Assembly (NCBI GenBank): GCA_945861265.1
Contig: CAMAUC010000003.1
Location: forward strand, 58,644 to 122,643
Length of the DNA stretch: 64,000 nucleotides
Reading direction: 5' to 3'
DNA from: Rhizobium sp. Q54
GTDB taxonomy: Bacteria; Pseudomonadota; Alphaproteobacteria; Rhizobiales; Xanthobacteraceae
Below are positions 18,272 to 27,820 of this stretch, piece after piece (position 1 is the stretch's first letter; every line of letters begins with the position of its first letter). The notes under the pieces were generated by a model. It did not search any database. It saw only the letters and a program-made list of their open reading frames with translations, and was not told the origin of the DNA. The translations under genes were made by a program, and so were the position numbers.

Positions 18272-19403
18272 ATGCGCGCCGAAACACAGAACCTCGTTGA
18301 AGACATCAAGCAGTCGGTCGGGCTGCTGAGGAGGCATCTTTGACGTCGATACTGCGACGCGCCGCCTCGCCGAGCTGAACAAATTCGCCGAAGACCCCGC
18401 CTTCTGGAACGACCAGGCCAAGGCGCAGCGCACCATGCGCGAGCGCGACGCGCTGGAGGACCAGCTCAAGGCCATCGGCCGCATCCAGCAGGATCTCGAC
18501 GATCAGCTGATGCTGATCGAACTCGGCGAATCCGAGAAGGATGCCGCCACCGTCGGCGAGGCCGAAAGCGCCCTCAAAGGCCTGCGCGCCGAAGTGGCGC
18601 GGCGCGAACTCGAGGCGCTCTTGTCCGGGGAAGCCGACGCCAACGACTGCTATCTCGAAGTCCATGCCGGCTCCGGCGGCACCGAAAGCCAGGATTGGGC
18701 CGAGATGCTGATGCGCATGTATGTGCGCTGGGCCGAGAAAAAGGGCTACAAGGTCGAGTGGATCGAAGAGAGCGAAGGCGAGGGTGCCGGCATCAAGTCG
18801 GCGACCGTGCAGATCAAAGGGCATAACGCCTATGGCTGGCTGAAAAGCGAGAACGGCGTGCACCGTCTGGTGCGCATCTCGCCGTTCGACGCCAATGCGC
18901 GGCGTCACACATCATTCGCCAGCGTCGTCGTGTTCCCGGTGATCGACGACCGCATCAAGATCGAGATCAACGAGAACGACGTGCGCACCGACGTGATGCG
19001 CTCAAGCGGCGCCGGTGGCCAGCACGTCAACAAGACCGAGTCGGCGGTCCGCCTCACGCATATCCCGACCAACACCGTGGTGAAGTGCCAGCAGGACCGC
19101 TCGCAGCATCGCAATAGGGCGATGGCCTGGGACATGCTGCGCGCCAAATTGTTCGAGGCCGAGGTCAAACGGCGCGAGGACAAGGCGGTGGCCGCGCAGG
19201 ACGCCAAGACCGACATCGCCTGGGGCCACCAGATCCGCTCTTACGTTCTCAACCCGTATCAGATGGTCAAGGACCTGCGCACCGGCGTGTCGACGTCCGA
19301 TAGCGAAGGGGTGCTCAACGGCGATCTCGACCCGTTCATGCAGGCGGCGCTGGCGCAGAAGGCCTTCGGCGGCGGGCCGGAGAGCGTCGAGGATGTGGAG
19401 TAG
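18272..19403 (+). CDS. prfB: peptide chain release factor 2, programmed +1 frameshift
   Basis: RF2 recognises UAA and UGA stop codons and releases the finished peptide. Translation starts at ATG 18272 ([17 protein letters not shown]) and reaches an in-frame TGA at 18341-18343 after 23 codons. A +1 shift at CTT-T resumes as GAC GTC GAT and continues to 19403, giving about 376 residues, the usual RF2 length. The stop-codon tripeptide SPF is in [15 protein letters not shown] and the catalytic GGQ in [16 protein letters not shown] start at 18435 would remove the N-terminal domain, so the frameshifted form is the real gene. It follows mrcA by about 107 bases. Confidence 0.96.
18329..18344 (+). promoter_or_regulatory. 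prfB recoding site: SD-like AGGAGG, slippery CTT, TGA C
   Basis: AGGAGG (18329-18334), CAT, then CTT TGA C (18338-18344) reproduces the spacing of the classic bacterial prfB frameshift signal: an internal Shine-Dalgarno three bases before the CTT slip codon, with a weak TGAC stop context. When RF2 is scarce the ribosome slips +1 instead of terminating, giving feedback control of RF2 level. Confidence 0.95.
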
Positions 19404-19404
19404 G

Positions 19405-19848
19405 TCAAAAGCCGGGCGCTATCCAAGTGCCGACGACTTTTGTGCCGAATGGGGTCGGTTGCATATAGACGTCTTCGAACGCGATTGTGTTAGGATAGAC
19501 CGTTCGAAACCTGACCTGCAGTGCCGGGCCATTTGGCGTCGGCACCATATTTTGCAGAACAACCTGACGTTCAGAGCGTCCGACACTATTCTTGAAAGTC
19601 TGTTGTCCGATATCGGCGCCTAATAGTTGCTTCGTGTTTTGGTAGCTCATCGCGAAGTTTTGCAACGTCATCTGCGATTGAAAACTCGGCGCTAGAAATT
19701 TGCTGTATGCATTCTGGAAATCGCCTTGATCCAAGGTCGCCAGATATTGCTTCGCAAAATCAATTTCTGCGGTCTGCGATGCGACTTTCAGCGCTGGCAG
19801 AACTGTGGATAGCGCGACAGCGATTAAAGCTGCTGAAAAAATTCGCAT
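19405..19848 (-). CDS. small secreted protein, DUF4019/NTF2-like
   Basis: This encodes 147 residues with a signal peptide (MRIFSAALIAVALSTVLPAL, cleaved near ASQT). The mature part starts with helix IDFAKQYLATLDQGDFQNAYSKF and ends with strands ALQVRFRTVYPNTIAFEDVYM and GTKVVGTWIAP. The order of a helix with a G-D-x-x-x-A-Y motif then a curved sheet resembles DUF4019/NTF2-like proteins. I infer this from pattern only. Base composition is lower in GC than neighbours (26 of 60 in 19621-19680). The stop codon lies 2 bases from the end of prfB, convergent. Function is unknown. Confidence 0.75.
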   Translation of the reverse strand: MRIFSAALIAVALSTVLPALKVASQTAEIDFAKQYLATLDQGDFQNAYSKFLAPSFQSQMTLQNFAMSYQNTKQLLGADIGQQTFKNSVGRSERQVVLQNMVPTPNGPALQVRFRTVYPNTIAFEDVYMQPTPFGTKVVGTWIAPGF

Positions 19849-19928
19849 TTTCCCTCTGCTCTAGGCCTTTACCTATCAGGGTAATATGCGATTATAGCCC
19901 TTGATGGTTGAATTGGGAAGGGCGGCAA

Positions 19929-20519
19929 ATGTCCCGGGAAATGACCGTCGTTATGTCGTTGGTCGGCCTCCATCTCTTGTGGGTGTTGGCCCCACTGGTG
20001 CCTGCCATTCTGATCTATAAATTATTTCCGGCTACCTCGGTCGCGGTCAACGGGCCATTGGCGGGATTGACGGTGCGGGCGAGCGGCGCTTTTGCCGGAT
20101 ACCTAATTGTATTTGCGGCGACGTTTCCGCTTATAAAGAACATGGAAAATACCTTTTCGGGATTTCAGCGGTCAATCTGGACGATTAAAGCCCAGATCCA
20201 AATGCTCGATAAAAACGGTGTAGAATTGACCTCAATCGACAATTTTTCGCGCGTAAATGTCTACACCGAACCCAAGCCATTTTCAGTCAACGGCAACATT
20301 GTACGTATGAAGATAGCGGAGGGCGACGGTGAGTTTCCGTTGCTGGTTGTGCAGGCTCCCTCTTTTGGCGGAAAGGCCATTGTGGTCGATCGCAGTACCC
20401 GGTCTTTTCGTTTCGACAACTACAATAAGACAATTGAGCTTATAGACCCGATTAAAATTCAGGAAATCGCGCCAGCCGGGTTTGGTGTCGGCGCGACCAT
20501 TTCTGGGATCAATCGCTGA
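19929..20519 (+). CDS. membrane protein with soluble C-terminal domain, unknown
   Basis: This encodes 196 residues. The ATG at 19929 follows GGAAGGG at good spacing and is preferred over the TTG at 19908. Two membrane helices are predicted at about residues 5-33 (TVVMSLVGLHLLWVLAPLVPA) and 50-75 (ASGAFAGYLIVFAATFPL). The remaining ~115 residues are beta-rich with regular hydrophobic spacing (SIWTIKAQIQMLDKNGVELTS, then IVRMKIAEGDGEFPLLVVQ) and would face the cytoplasm if both termini are inside. GC is strikingly low: 22 of 60 at 20401-20460, against 38 of 60 in 16561-16620 of mrcA. I recognise no family. It is divergent from the secreted protein at 19405-19848. Confidence 0.78.
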   Translation: MSREMTVVMSLVGLHLLWVLAPLVPAILIYKLFPATSVAVNGPLAGLTVRASGAFAGYLIVFAATFPLIKNMENTFSGFQRSIWTIKAQIQMLDKNGVELTSIDNFSRVNVYTEPKPFSVNGNIVRMKIAEGDGEFPLLVVQAPSFGGKAIVVDRSTRSFRFDNYNKTIELIDPIKIQEIAPAGFGVGATISGINR

Positions 20520-20534
20520 GGCGTGCGGGGACGT

Positions 20535-21878
20535 CTAGATATTCGCGCCCAAAATCCCGCTGCCCAATCGCAATCCCGCGCGCAGGAATTTCTGCGGATC
20601 GACCGGCTTGTCGTCGATGCGGGTTTCATAGTGCAGATGCGGGCCGGTCGAGCGGCCGGTTGAGCCGATGCGGCCGATGGTCTGGCCGATGGCGACACGC
20701 TGGCCGACCTTCACGTCGATCTTCGACATGTGGCCGTAGCGGGTCGAGAGCCCGTTGCCGTGGTCGATCTCGACCATGTTGCCGTAGCCGCCCTGCCAGC
20801 TTGCGGTGACGACCTCGCCTGAGGCGGTGGCGCGCACCGGGTCGCCGGTGTCGCCGCGCAAATCGATGCCGGCATGGATCGCGGGACCTTTGAGGAAAGG
20901 GTCCATGCGCGCGCCGAACGGCGAACTCATATCGACATTGCCGACAACCGGCTTGCGCACCGGCACGGTCGCCAAAGTCTGGGTGTAGCGGTTGATCTGC
21001 GCGCGCGCGACATTGATGCGATAGAGCTGGCGCTCGAAGGCGCCATTGCCCTTTGGCACTTTCAGCGGAATGTAGGGGCCGCCGATGCCGGCCGCGGGCG
21101 GCGCCTTGCCGACATTGATGCCGAGATCGGCGAGCACGCCGCCGATGCGCCGCGCCTTGGTGTCGGCCTGTTCTTCCATGTCGGTCAGCGCCGCGATCTG
21201 GCTCTGGTCGATTCTGTCGAGCGACAACGACACGCGCGCCAGAACGCCGTCGAAGTTGTTGCCGGTGCCGCCATTGGCGAGCCTTGTCGGATTGATCTGC
21301 TGCTCGCGCGACTGGAGCCGCGCTTCGCGGTCGGGTGGCGCGGTGAAAATGACGGTGTCGCTGATCGGCTGTGGCTTGGTGGTCTTGCGCGTTTCCGGCG
21401 GCGCGATGCGCGCTGGTTTGATCGAGCCGGTGGTCACGACATCGCCGGCGATCGCCGAGGTGCGCTGCTCGAGCGTGGCCTGCCGCTTCAGCAGCGCCTG
21501 GAGCTTCTGGTCGAACTGTTCCTGATCGAGCATCTGCCGGCTAGTGATGCGGTCGACCTGCGCTCGCAATTCGGCGACGCGGTCTTCATAGGCGAACTGC
21601 ATATCAGCCTGGCGGCCGATCAGCCGGGTGAGGACGTCTTCGCGGAAGGCGAAATAGGTGCCTGTGGCGATCGACCACACGCCCATGATGACCAGCGTGC
21701 CGACGACGATCCAGAACGCCACCGGTCCGAGGCGGACCTGGCGGCCGGCATGGACCAAAGTGTAATCGGCGAGCGAGCCGGCGTGTTTGCCGTTGAGGTG
21801 GCGCGAGACAGTCTCGGTCGATCGCGGGCGGGCGGGGGCGGTCCGGGCCGGGTGTTCGTAATGGGACTGGTACGACAT
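20535..21878 (-). CDS. membrane-anchored M23-family peptidase
   Basis: This encodes 447 residues. A cytoplasmic basic N-terminus is followed by one membrane helix at about 55-77 (VAFWIVVGTLVIMGVWSIATG). A periplasmic coiled-coil (about 85-150 and 215-250) leads to a C-terminal LytM/M23 domain. Zn ligands are visible in AIHAGIDLRGDTGDP (His, Asp) and GPHLHYETRI (HxH), so the domain looks catalytically complete; GNGLSTRYGHMSKI is the usual additional His motif. Enzymes of this build cut peptidoglycan cross-links. GGAGCG precedes the ATG at 21878. It follows the low-GC islet and lies among envelope genes. Confidence 0.92.
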   Translation of the reverse strand: MSYQSHYEHPARTAPARPRSTETVSRHLNGKHAGSLADYTLVHAGRQVRLGPVAFWIVVGTLVIMGVWSIATGTYFAFREDVLTRLIGRQADMQFAYEDRVAELRAQVDRITSRQMLDQEQFDQKLQALLKRQATLEQRTSAIAGDVVTTGSIKPARIAPPETRKTTKPQPISDTVIFTAPPDREARLQSREQQINPTRLANGGTGNNFDGVLARVSLSLDRIDQSQIAALTDMEEQADTKARRIGGVLADLGINVGKAPPAAGIGGPYIPLKVPKGNGAFERQLYRINVARAQINRYTQTLATVPVRKPVVGNVDMSSPFGARMDPFLKGPAIHAGIDLRGDTGDPVRATASGEVVTASWQGGYGNMVEIDHGNGLSTRYGHMSKIDVKVGQRVAIGQTIGRIGSTGRSTGPHLHYETRIDDKPVDPQKFLRAGLRLGSGILGANI

Positions 21879-22014
21879 GAACGCTCCGCGCCGGCGCGAC
21901 CGTGAGGGCCGCTTGCCGGAGCGCCGATATCAAACCGATATGGTTAAGAAACCGGTAACCGCGCGCTGCCACAGTAGCGGCGCCGGCGGAAAGCCTCGCG
22001 CAAGCCGGGCGCGG

Positions 22015-22542
22015 CTAAAGCGCGCGTGCCGCGTCCAGCACCTCTTCGGCGTGGCCGGCCACGCTGACCTTCGGCCAGACCCGGACGATGCGCCCCGTGC
22101 CGTCGATCAGGAATGTCTTGCGAATGACGCCCATGAACTTGCGCCCGTACATCGATTTCTCGCCCCATGCGCCATAGGCTTGCAGCATCGTTTTCGACTC
22201 GTCCGAGCCGAGCGGGATTTTGAGTTTGTGCTTGGTCTTGAATTTGCTTTGCGCAGGGACGGGATCGGCGGACACGCCGAGGATATCGGTGCCGGTCTTG
22301 GCAAAGGCGGCGCGCAGGGCGGAAAAGGCAATGGCCTCCTTGGTGCAGCCGGGTGTGTCGGCCTTCGGATAGAAATAGAGGACGAGATTGCGGCCCTTGA
22401 AGTCTTTCAGCGCCACCGATGTTCCGTCATCCTGTGTCAGCTTGAACGCCGGCGCCCGGTCGCCCGTGGCAAGCGCGCCGGCGACGAGCGCGGATGCCTT
22501 GGGCGGTTTTGCAGCTTTGGCGTCTTTTTTGGCGGCTGGCAT
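22015..22542 (-). CDS. bcp: Bcp/PrxQ-type peroxiredoxin
   Basis: This 175-residue thiol peroxidase reduces hydroperoxides in the cytoplasm using thioredoxin or another thiol. The peroxidatic Cys is C66 in YFYPKADTPGCTKEA. E. coli Bcp has a resolving Cys five residues later; here that position is Ile (KEAIAF), and I see no other Cys, so it probably works as a 1-Cys enzyme. A Lys/Ala-rich N-terminal extension (MPAAKKDAKAAKPPKAS) precedes the thioredoxin fold. GGAAGG precedes the start. It is divergent from the large AsmA-like gene. Confidence 0.92.
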   Translation of the reverse strand: MPAAKKDAKAAKPPKASALVAGALATGDRAPAFKLTQDDGTSVALKDFKGRNLVLYFYPKADTPGCTKEAIAFSALRAAFAKTGTDILGVSADPVPAQSKFKTKHKLKIPLGSDESKTMLQAYGAWGEKSMYGRKFMGVIRKTFLIDGTGRIVRVWPKVSVAGHAEEVLDAARAL

Positions 22543-22786
22543 ATGCCTTCCTTTCGTCGCTTTCCACCGGTCAATGTCGGTTAATGGGCCGGGTCAGGGA
22601 TTGGGTATGGGACCGCCCTTGCCATTTGCTCCGGGCCAGCGCAACCGGCCGGCAAAATTAAATGGCTGAGCGCCGGCGGCGCCGATGGCGTGGATGGATA
22701 TTGGCCGCTTCGCGGAATAGGTCGCGTCCGGCGACGAGATCGCGTACACGCAAATTAATCGCGTTCTGGCAGTATTATGTGAGGGC

Positions 22787-25700
22787 ATGACAGGCAAAGG
22801 CGACCATCATGGGCATCCCGCCCGCCACGCGAAAGCGGCGTCGCATGCGCACGGCGCGCCGTCGCATCGGCCGACGGCCGGTGCCAGCCGCCGCCGCTGG
22901 GGCGGGTTCCGGCGCAAGGTGGTCCAGGCCCTGAGGTTGCCGATCCTGCGGCGGTTGTTCTGGGGACTGACGGTGACCAGCGCCGTGCTGACCGTCGGCA
23001 TCCTGGCCCTGTGGTGGCGGCTGTCGAGCGGCCCCATCGAGCTCGATATCGCAACACCCTGGTTGAAGGCGGCGATAGAGGAAAATTTCGGCGCCACCGA
23101 CAAGGTTTCGGTCGGCGGTACCCAGATCGAGCGTGACGAGACCGGCCGCACCACCTTGCGCCTGCGCGACATTGTCGTGCGCGACGCCGACGGCACCGTG
23201 GTGGCGAGCGCGCCCAAAGCGGAAGTCGGCCTGTCAGGCTTAAGCCTGATCACCGGCAAGGTTCGGGCGCAGAGCCTTAATCTGGTCGGTGCCGAAATGT
23301 CGGTGCGCATCGAAATCGACGGCCGCGTGACCGTATTTGCCGGTGCCGACAAAAGACCGATCGCCACCGCGCCTCCCAGCACGGCCGTCCCGGTTGGACC
23401 TCCGGCAACGACGCCGGCGTCCGGCGCGCCCCCGGCGGCGCTGACCGATCTCGCCGGTGCCATGACATGGATCGACGGCATCGGCGCCAGCGGACTGGAC
23501 GGCCACGATCTGCGCGAACTCGGCCTGAAAAACGGCAATCTCAGCGTCGACGATCGCCGCAATGGCAAGCGCTGGACTTTCGACAACATCAACGCAAGCC
23601 TGACGCGCCCGGCCCAGGGTGGCGTGATCTTCCGCCTGGAGTCAGTCAACACCGAGCGCCCCTGGGTGCTTAGCGCCGCGATGCGGCCGATCGGCGACGG
23701 TATCCGTGCCGTCGGCATCGAAGCCCGCAAGGTGTCGACCCGCGACATGCTGCTGGCGCTGCGGCTCAACGACAGCAGCATCGACATCGACCTGCCGGTG
23801 TCGGCGAGCATTCGCGCCGAGATCGCCGCCGACGGCACGCCGCAAGTGGTGCAGGGCCAACTTTATACCGATCCTGGCAGCATCGTCGATCATTCGGAGG
23901 AGAATTCGCGCATCGATATCGAGCGCGCCGACTTTCGCTTCAATTGGGATGCGCAACGCCGCAACCTGATCGTGCCGTTCCAGATTCATTCCGGCGGCAA
24001 TCAGTTCACCATGCGCGCGATCGTCGAGCCGCCGGTCGCCGGCGAGACGGCATGGCGGCTGGCCATGGAGCGCGGCGATCCGGTGATCGATCCGGTCATT
24101 TTTGGCGCCACGGCCGATCAGGAAAGCTTTGCAATTAACCGGCTCACGGTGCGCGCGCGCATCGACCCGGTGCGCAAGCGCATCGAGCTCGATCAGGGCG
24201 ACTTCAGCCGTGTCGATACGCGTCCCTTGTATAATGTCGGCGTCGCCATCACCGGCAGACTGGATCTGTCCGGCGCCGAGCCGCATCTGGCTTTCGGCGT
24301 CGCCGGCACGCGCATGCCGATGTCAGTGATGAAGCGCATGTGGCCGGTCTTCGCCGCGGCGGATGTTCGTGAGTGGGTGATCGGCCACATTTCCGGCGGC
24401 ACCGTCGAGCGCGTTGTCATCGCCGGCAATGCGCCGCTGATCGATTTCAAAAATGGCGGACCGCCGACGCCGGAGGACGGCTTGGCGATCAACATTGAAA
24501 CCAGCGGCACCACATTGCGTCCGGTCGACAATCTGCCGGCGATCCGCGACGCCGATTTGGCCGTGCGTATTACCGGCGGCACGGCCACGATCAATCTTGG
24601 ACGTGGCACCATCGAAGTGTCGCCGGGCCGCAAACTGAATGTGGCCAGCGGCCTTTTCGAGGTGCCCGATACCCATCTCAAGCCTGCGCCGGCGCGCGCC
24701 TCGTTCCGGATCGACGGCGCGGTGCCGGCGGCGGCCGAATTGCTGACCAGCGGTGCCTTGCGCGACACGGTTGGCCTGCCGCTCGATCCGGCATCGAGCC
24801 GCGGTACGATCAGCGCGCAGGTTGTCGTCGGCGTGCCGCTCGACAAGAACATGTCGAAGAATGCGACGACCTATTCGGTCAACGCGGAATTGACGAGCTT
24901 CGTCGCCGACAGGCTTTTCCTCGGTCAGAAAGTCGAAGCCGCCACGCTCAAGGTCAATGCGTCGACCGATGGCTACCAGATCAAAGGCGACGTCAAGATC
25001 AACGGCCTGCCGGCTGCGATCGACGTGCGCCGAAAGAGCGGCGATGCCAGCGCCGAGCTGCGCCTGCAGGCATCGGTCGACGAGGCGGCGCGCCGCCGTC
25101 TCGGCATCGATTTCGGCGGCGCGGTGACCGGCGCCATCCCGATCAAGTTGAACGGATTGGTCGGTGACTATGTCAAAGACGACCGCATGAGCGTTGAGGC
25201 CGATCTCACGCCGGTGAAGATTGAAAATCTTCTTCCGGGCTGGGTGAAGCCGGCCGGCAAAGCGGCGCGCGCCACCTATACAATGATCAAGAATGCCAAG
25301 CAGACCCGCTTTGACGATCTCGTCGTCGAAGGCGGCGGCGCGACGGTGAAAGGATCAGTCGAACTCGACGGCAACAATACGCTGGTGTCGGCCAATTTCC
25401 CGGTATTCAGCCTGTCCGATGGCGACAAGATTTCGCTGAAAGCCGACCGCAATGGCGAGGGCGTGCTGCGCGTGACGATGCGCGGCGACGTCTATGACGG
25501 CCGCGCATTCGTGAAGTCGTCGCTAGCGGGCGTCGATGAAAAGAATAAGCAGAAGCAGAGCGACCTCGATATCGACGTCAAGATCGGCACAGTTGCCGGC
25601 CACAATGGCGAAACCCTGCGCGGGCTGGAACTGCGGCTGTCGCGGCGCAATGGCCGCATCCGCACCTTCTCGCTCAATTCGAAGATCGGCCGCGACACGC

Positions 25701-26344
25701 CATTCAACGGCGATATTCGCGTGCGCGCGCGCGATAATCATCAGGTCCTGTTTCTCGAGACCGAGGATGCCGGCGCGCTGTTCCGTTTCACCGACACCTA
25801 TCCGCGCATGTTCGGCGGCAGCATGTGGGTGGCGATGGACCCGCCGACCGAGGACCAGGCACCGCAAGTCGGCACCATCGCCATTCGCAATTTCAACATT
25901 CGCGGCGAGGCGGCGCTCGACCGTGTCGCCGCCGGCGCCGGCGGCGCGGCCGGCCGCGGCGTGGATTTCTCCGAATTGAGCGCCGGTTTCACGCGGCTGC
26001 CCGGCCGCATGGCGGTGCGCGACGGCATCGTGCGTGGTCCGCAGATTGGCGCGACGGTCGAAGGCCAGGTCGATTACGCCAAGGACGAAGTGCATTTGCG
26101 CGGCACCTTCGTGCCGTTCTACGGGCTGAACAATATGTTCGGCCTCGGCCAAATTCCGATCGTCGGTCTGTTTCTCGGCGGCAGCAATGAAGGCCTGGTC
26201 GGCATCACCTATGAAGCGGTTGGGCCGCCGAGCGCGCCGCGCATTTCGGTCAATCCGGTGAGCGCCATCGCGCCCGGGCTGCTGCGCAAATTCATTCCGT
26301 CGCCGGGAAGTTTCGATCCGGGCTTCGTGCCGCCGCAGCGGTGA
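22787..26344 (+). CDS. DUF3971/AsmA-like large envelope protein (YhdP type)
   Basis: This encodes 1185 residues. A His/Arg-rich cytoplasmic N-terminus leads to one membrane helix at about 60-82 (LFWGLTVTSAVLTVGILALWW); the rest is a very long periplasmic beta-rich region. The region has repeated strands and an AsmA-like C-terminal domain (MAVRDGIVRGPQIGATVEGQ, then LRGTFVPFYGLNNMFGLGQI and PIVGLFLGGSNEGLVGITYE). Such proteins form hydrophobic-groove bridges thought to carry phospholipids from the inner to the outer membrane. The Ala/Pro linker at about 190-215 is a lineage feature. GAGGG precedes the ATG. It converges with tyrS across a palindromic element. Confidence 0.88.
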   Translation: MTGKGDHHGHPARHAKAASHAHGAPSHRPTAGASRRRWGGFRRKVVQALRLPILRRLFWGLTVTSAVLTVGILALWWRLSSGPIELDIATPWLKAAIEENFGATDKVSVGGTQIERDETGRTTLRLRDIVVRDADGTVVASAPKAEVGLSGLSLITGKVRAQSLNLVGAEMSVRIEIDGRVTVFAGADKRPIATAPPSTAVPVGPPATTPASGAPPAALTDLAGAMTWIDGIGASGLDGHDLRELGLKNGNLSVDDRRNGKRWTFDNINASLTRPAQGGVIFRLESVNTERPWVLSAAMRPIGDGIRAVGIEARKVSTRDMLLALRLNDSSIDIDLPVSASIRAEIAADGTPQVVQGQLYTDPGSIVDHSEENSRIDIERADFRFNWDAQRRNLIVPFQIHSGGNQFTMRAIVEPPVAGETAWRLAMERGDPVIDPVIFGATADQESFAINRLTVRARIDPVRKRIELDQGDFSRVDTRPLYNVGVAITGRLDLSGAEPHLAFGVAGTRMPMSVMKRMWPVFAAADVREWVIGHISGGTVERVVIAGNAPLIDFKNGGPPTPEDGLAINIETSGTTLRPVDNLPAIRDADLAVRITGGTATINLGRGTIEVSPGRKLNVASGLFEVPDTHLKPAPARASFRIDGAVPAAAELLTSGALRDTVGLPLDPASSRGTISAQVVVGVPLDKNMSKNATTYSVNAELTSFVADRLFLGQKVEAATLKVNASTDGYQIKGDVKINGLPAAIDVRRKSGDASAELRLQASVDEAARRRLGIDFGGAVTGAIPIKLNGLVGDYVKDDRMSVEADLTPVKIENLLPGWVKPAGKAARATYTMIKNAKQTRFDDLVVEGGGATVKGSVELDGNNTLVSANFPVFSLSDGDKISLKADRNGEGVLRVTMRGDVYDGRAFVKSSLAGVDEKNKQKQSDLDIDVKIGTVAGHNGETLRGLELRLSRRNGRIRTFSLNSKIGRDTPFNGDIRVRARDNHQVLFLETEDAGALFRFTDTYPRMFGGSMWVAMDPPTEDQAPQVGTIAIRNFNIRGEAALDRVAAGAGGAAGRGVDFSELSAGFTRLPGRMAVRDGIVRGPQIGATVEGQVDYAKDEVHLRGTFVPFYGLNNMFGLGQIPIVGLFLGGSNEGLVGITYEAVGPPSAPRISVNPVSAIAPGLLRKFIPSPGSFDPGFVPPQR

Positions 26345-26348
26345 CTTC

Positions 26349-26482
26349 ACCTCTCCCCGCAATGCGGGGAGAGGTCGGCCTTCGAGTGAAACGAGAAGGC
26401 CGGGTGAGGGGCCGTGCGATGCCTCTCATCCGGCTCGCGCTAACGAGCGCTCGCCACCTTCTCCCCGTAAACGGGGAGAAGG
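26349..26482. repeat. mosaic palindromic intergenic element
   Basis: Three hairpins fill the space between the convergent AsmA-like gene and tyrS: a 12-bp stem (26349-26360 with 26364-26375, loop AAT), an 8-bp stem (CGGCCTTC 26376-26383 with GAAGGCCG 26395-26402), and an 11-bp stem (26457-26467 with 26472-26482, loop TAAA). The outer hairpins share the CTCCCCG/CGGGGAG core. Such CTCCCC palindromes are, as I recall, dispersed in Rhizobiales genomes. It can also serve as transcription terminator for both genes. Confidence 0.75.
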
Positions 26483-26490
26483 AAGAAAGA

Positions 26491-27747
26491 TCACACAGGC
26501 TTGATCAGCACATGCTTCTTCTTGCCGAGCGACAGCTTGATGGCGCCGTCGACGGTCAGGTCCTTGGCCGTCAAAATCATTTTCTCGTCGGTCACATTCG
26601 CGTCGTTGACCTTCAGCCCGCCGGCCTTTATTTGGCGGCGCGCATCGCCGTTCGATGACACCAGCGCGGTCAGCTCGGCAAAGGCATTGAGCACGCCGAT
26701 GCCTTGCTCGAGGGTGGCGCGGGCGATTTCGACGGTCGGCAGCGCCTGGGCGAAGGTGCCTTCCTCGAAAGTCTTGCGCGCGGTGCCGGCGGCCTCGTCA
26801 GCCATGGCGCGACCATGCACCAGAGCGGTCGCTTCGGTGGCGAGCACTTTCTTCGCGTCATTGATCTCGGCGCCTTGCAGCGCGGCGAGCTTCGCAATTT
26901 CGGCCAAGGGCAGGATGGTGAACAGCTTGAGGAAGCGAGCGACGTCGCCGTCCTCGGTGTTGCGCCAGTACTGCCAGTAGTCGTAAGGCGACACCATGTC
27001 GGCGTTGAGCCAGACAGCGCCGGCGGCGGTCTTGCCCATCTTGGCGCCGGACGACGTCGTGATCAAAGGCGCGGTCAAAGCGAACATCTGCGCGCCGTTC
27101 ATGCGGCGGCCGAGATCGATGCCGGAGACGATATTGCCCCATTGATCCGAGCCGCCCATTTGCAGCGTGCAGCCATAGAGCTTGTTCAGCTCGACGAAGT
27201 CGTAGGCCTGCAAGACCATGTAGTTGAATTCCAGGAACGACAGTTCCTGCTGGCGCTCAAGCCGCATCTTGACTGAGTCGAAAGCGAGCATTCTGTTCAC
27301 CGAGAAATGCTTGCCGACGTCGCGCAGGAAATCGATGTAGTTGAGCTTGTTCAGCCAGTCGGCATTGTTGGCCATCACGGCATTGCCGCCGGCGCTTTCG
27401 AATTTCAGGAATTTCGAGAAGATGGCGCGGATGCCGACGAGGTTGTTGTTGATATCGTCTTCGGTGAGAATTCGGCGGCTTTCGTCCTTGCCGGACGGGT
27501 CGCCGACCCGGGTGGTGCCGCCGCCCATCAGCGCGATCGGCCGGTGGCCGGTCTGTTGCAGCCAGTACAGCATCATAATCGGCAGCAGCGACCCGATATG
27601 CAGCGAGGCGGCGGTGCAGTCGAAGCCGATATAGGCAGTGATCTGGCCTTCCACGGCGCGGGCGTCCAGGACGTCCGGCTCGGAGACCTGATGGATAAAG
27701 CCCCGCTCGCTGAGAATGTTAAGAAAGTCGGATTTATAGGTAGCCAT
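26491..27747 (-). CDS. tyrS: tyrosyl-tRNA synthetase
   Basis: This 418-residue class I aminoacyl-tRNA synthetase charges tRNA-Tyr. The HIGH-type signature is [14 protein letters not shown] and the KMSKS-type loop is [27 protein letters not shown] is the tyrosine-binding signature. The C-terminal ~65 residues form an S4 RNA-binding domain ([19 protein letters not shown]). The length fits the bacterial TyrRS form with a C-terminal S4 domain. It diverges from anmK. Confidence 0.97.
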   Translation of the reverse strand: MATYKSDFLNILSERGFIHQVSEPDVLDARAVEGQITAYIGFDCTAASLHIGSLLPIMMLYWLQQTGHRPIALMGGGTTRVGDPSGKDESRRILTEDDINNNLVGIRAIFSKFLKFESAGGNAVMANNADWLNKLNYIDFLRDVGKHFSVNRMLAFDSVKMRLERQQELSFLEFNYMVLQAYDFVELNKLYGCTLQMGGSDQWGNIVSGIDLGRRMNGAQMFALTAPLITTSSGAKMGKTAAGAVWLNADMVSPYDYWQYWRNTEDGDVARFLKLFTILPLAEIAKLAALQGAEINDAKKVLATEATALVHGRAMADEAAGTARKTFEEGTFAQALPTVEIARATLEQGIGVLNAFAELTALVSSNGDARRQIKAGGLKVNDANVTDEKMILTAKDLTVDGAIKLSLGKKKHVLIKPV

Positions 27748-27820
27748 GTTTCAAGTCTCGCGCCGGGGCATGCTCGATTGACGGTGGCGGGTGGTGTATC
27801 AGGTCCGGGACCGGATTCAA

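Noticed and set aside
18435..19403. prfB as a 322-residue gene starting at 18435
   Set aside because: It would lack the RF2 N-terminal domain. The upstream 23 codons and the recoding site show that the true gene starts at 18272.
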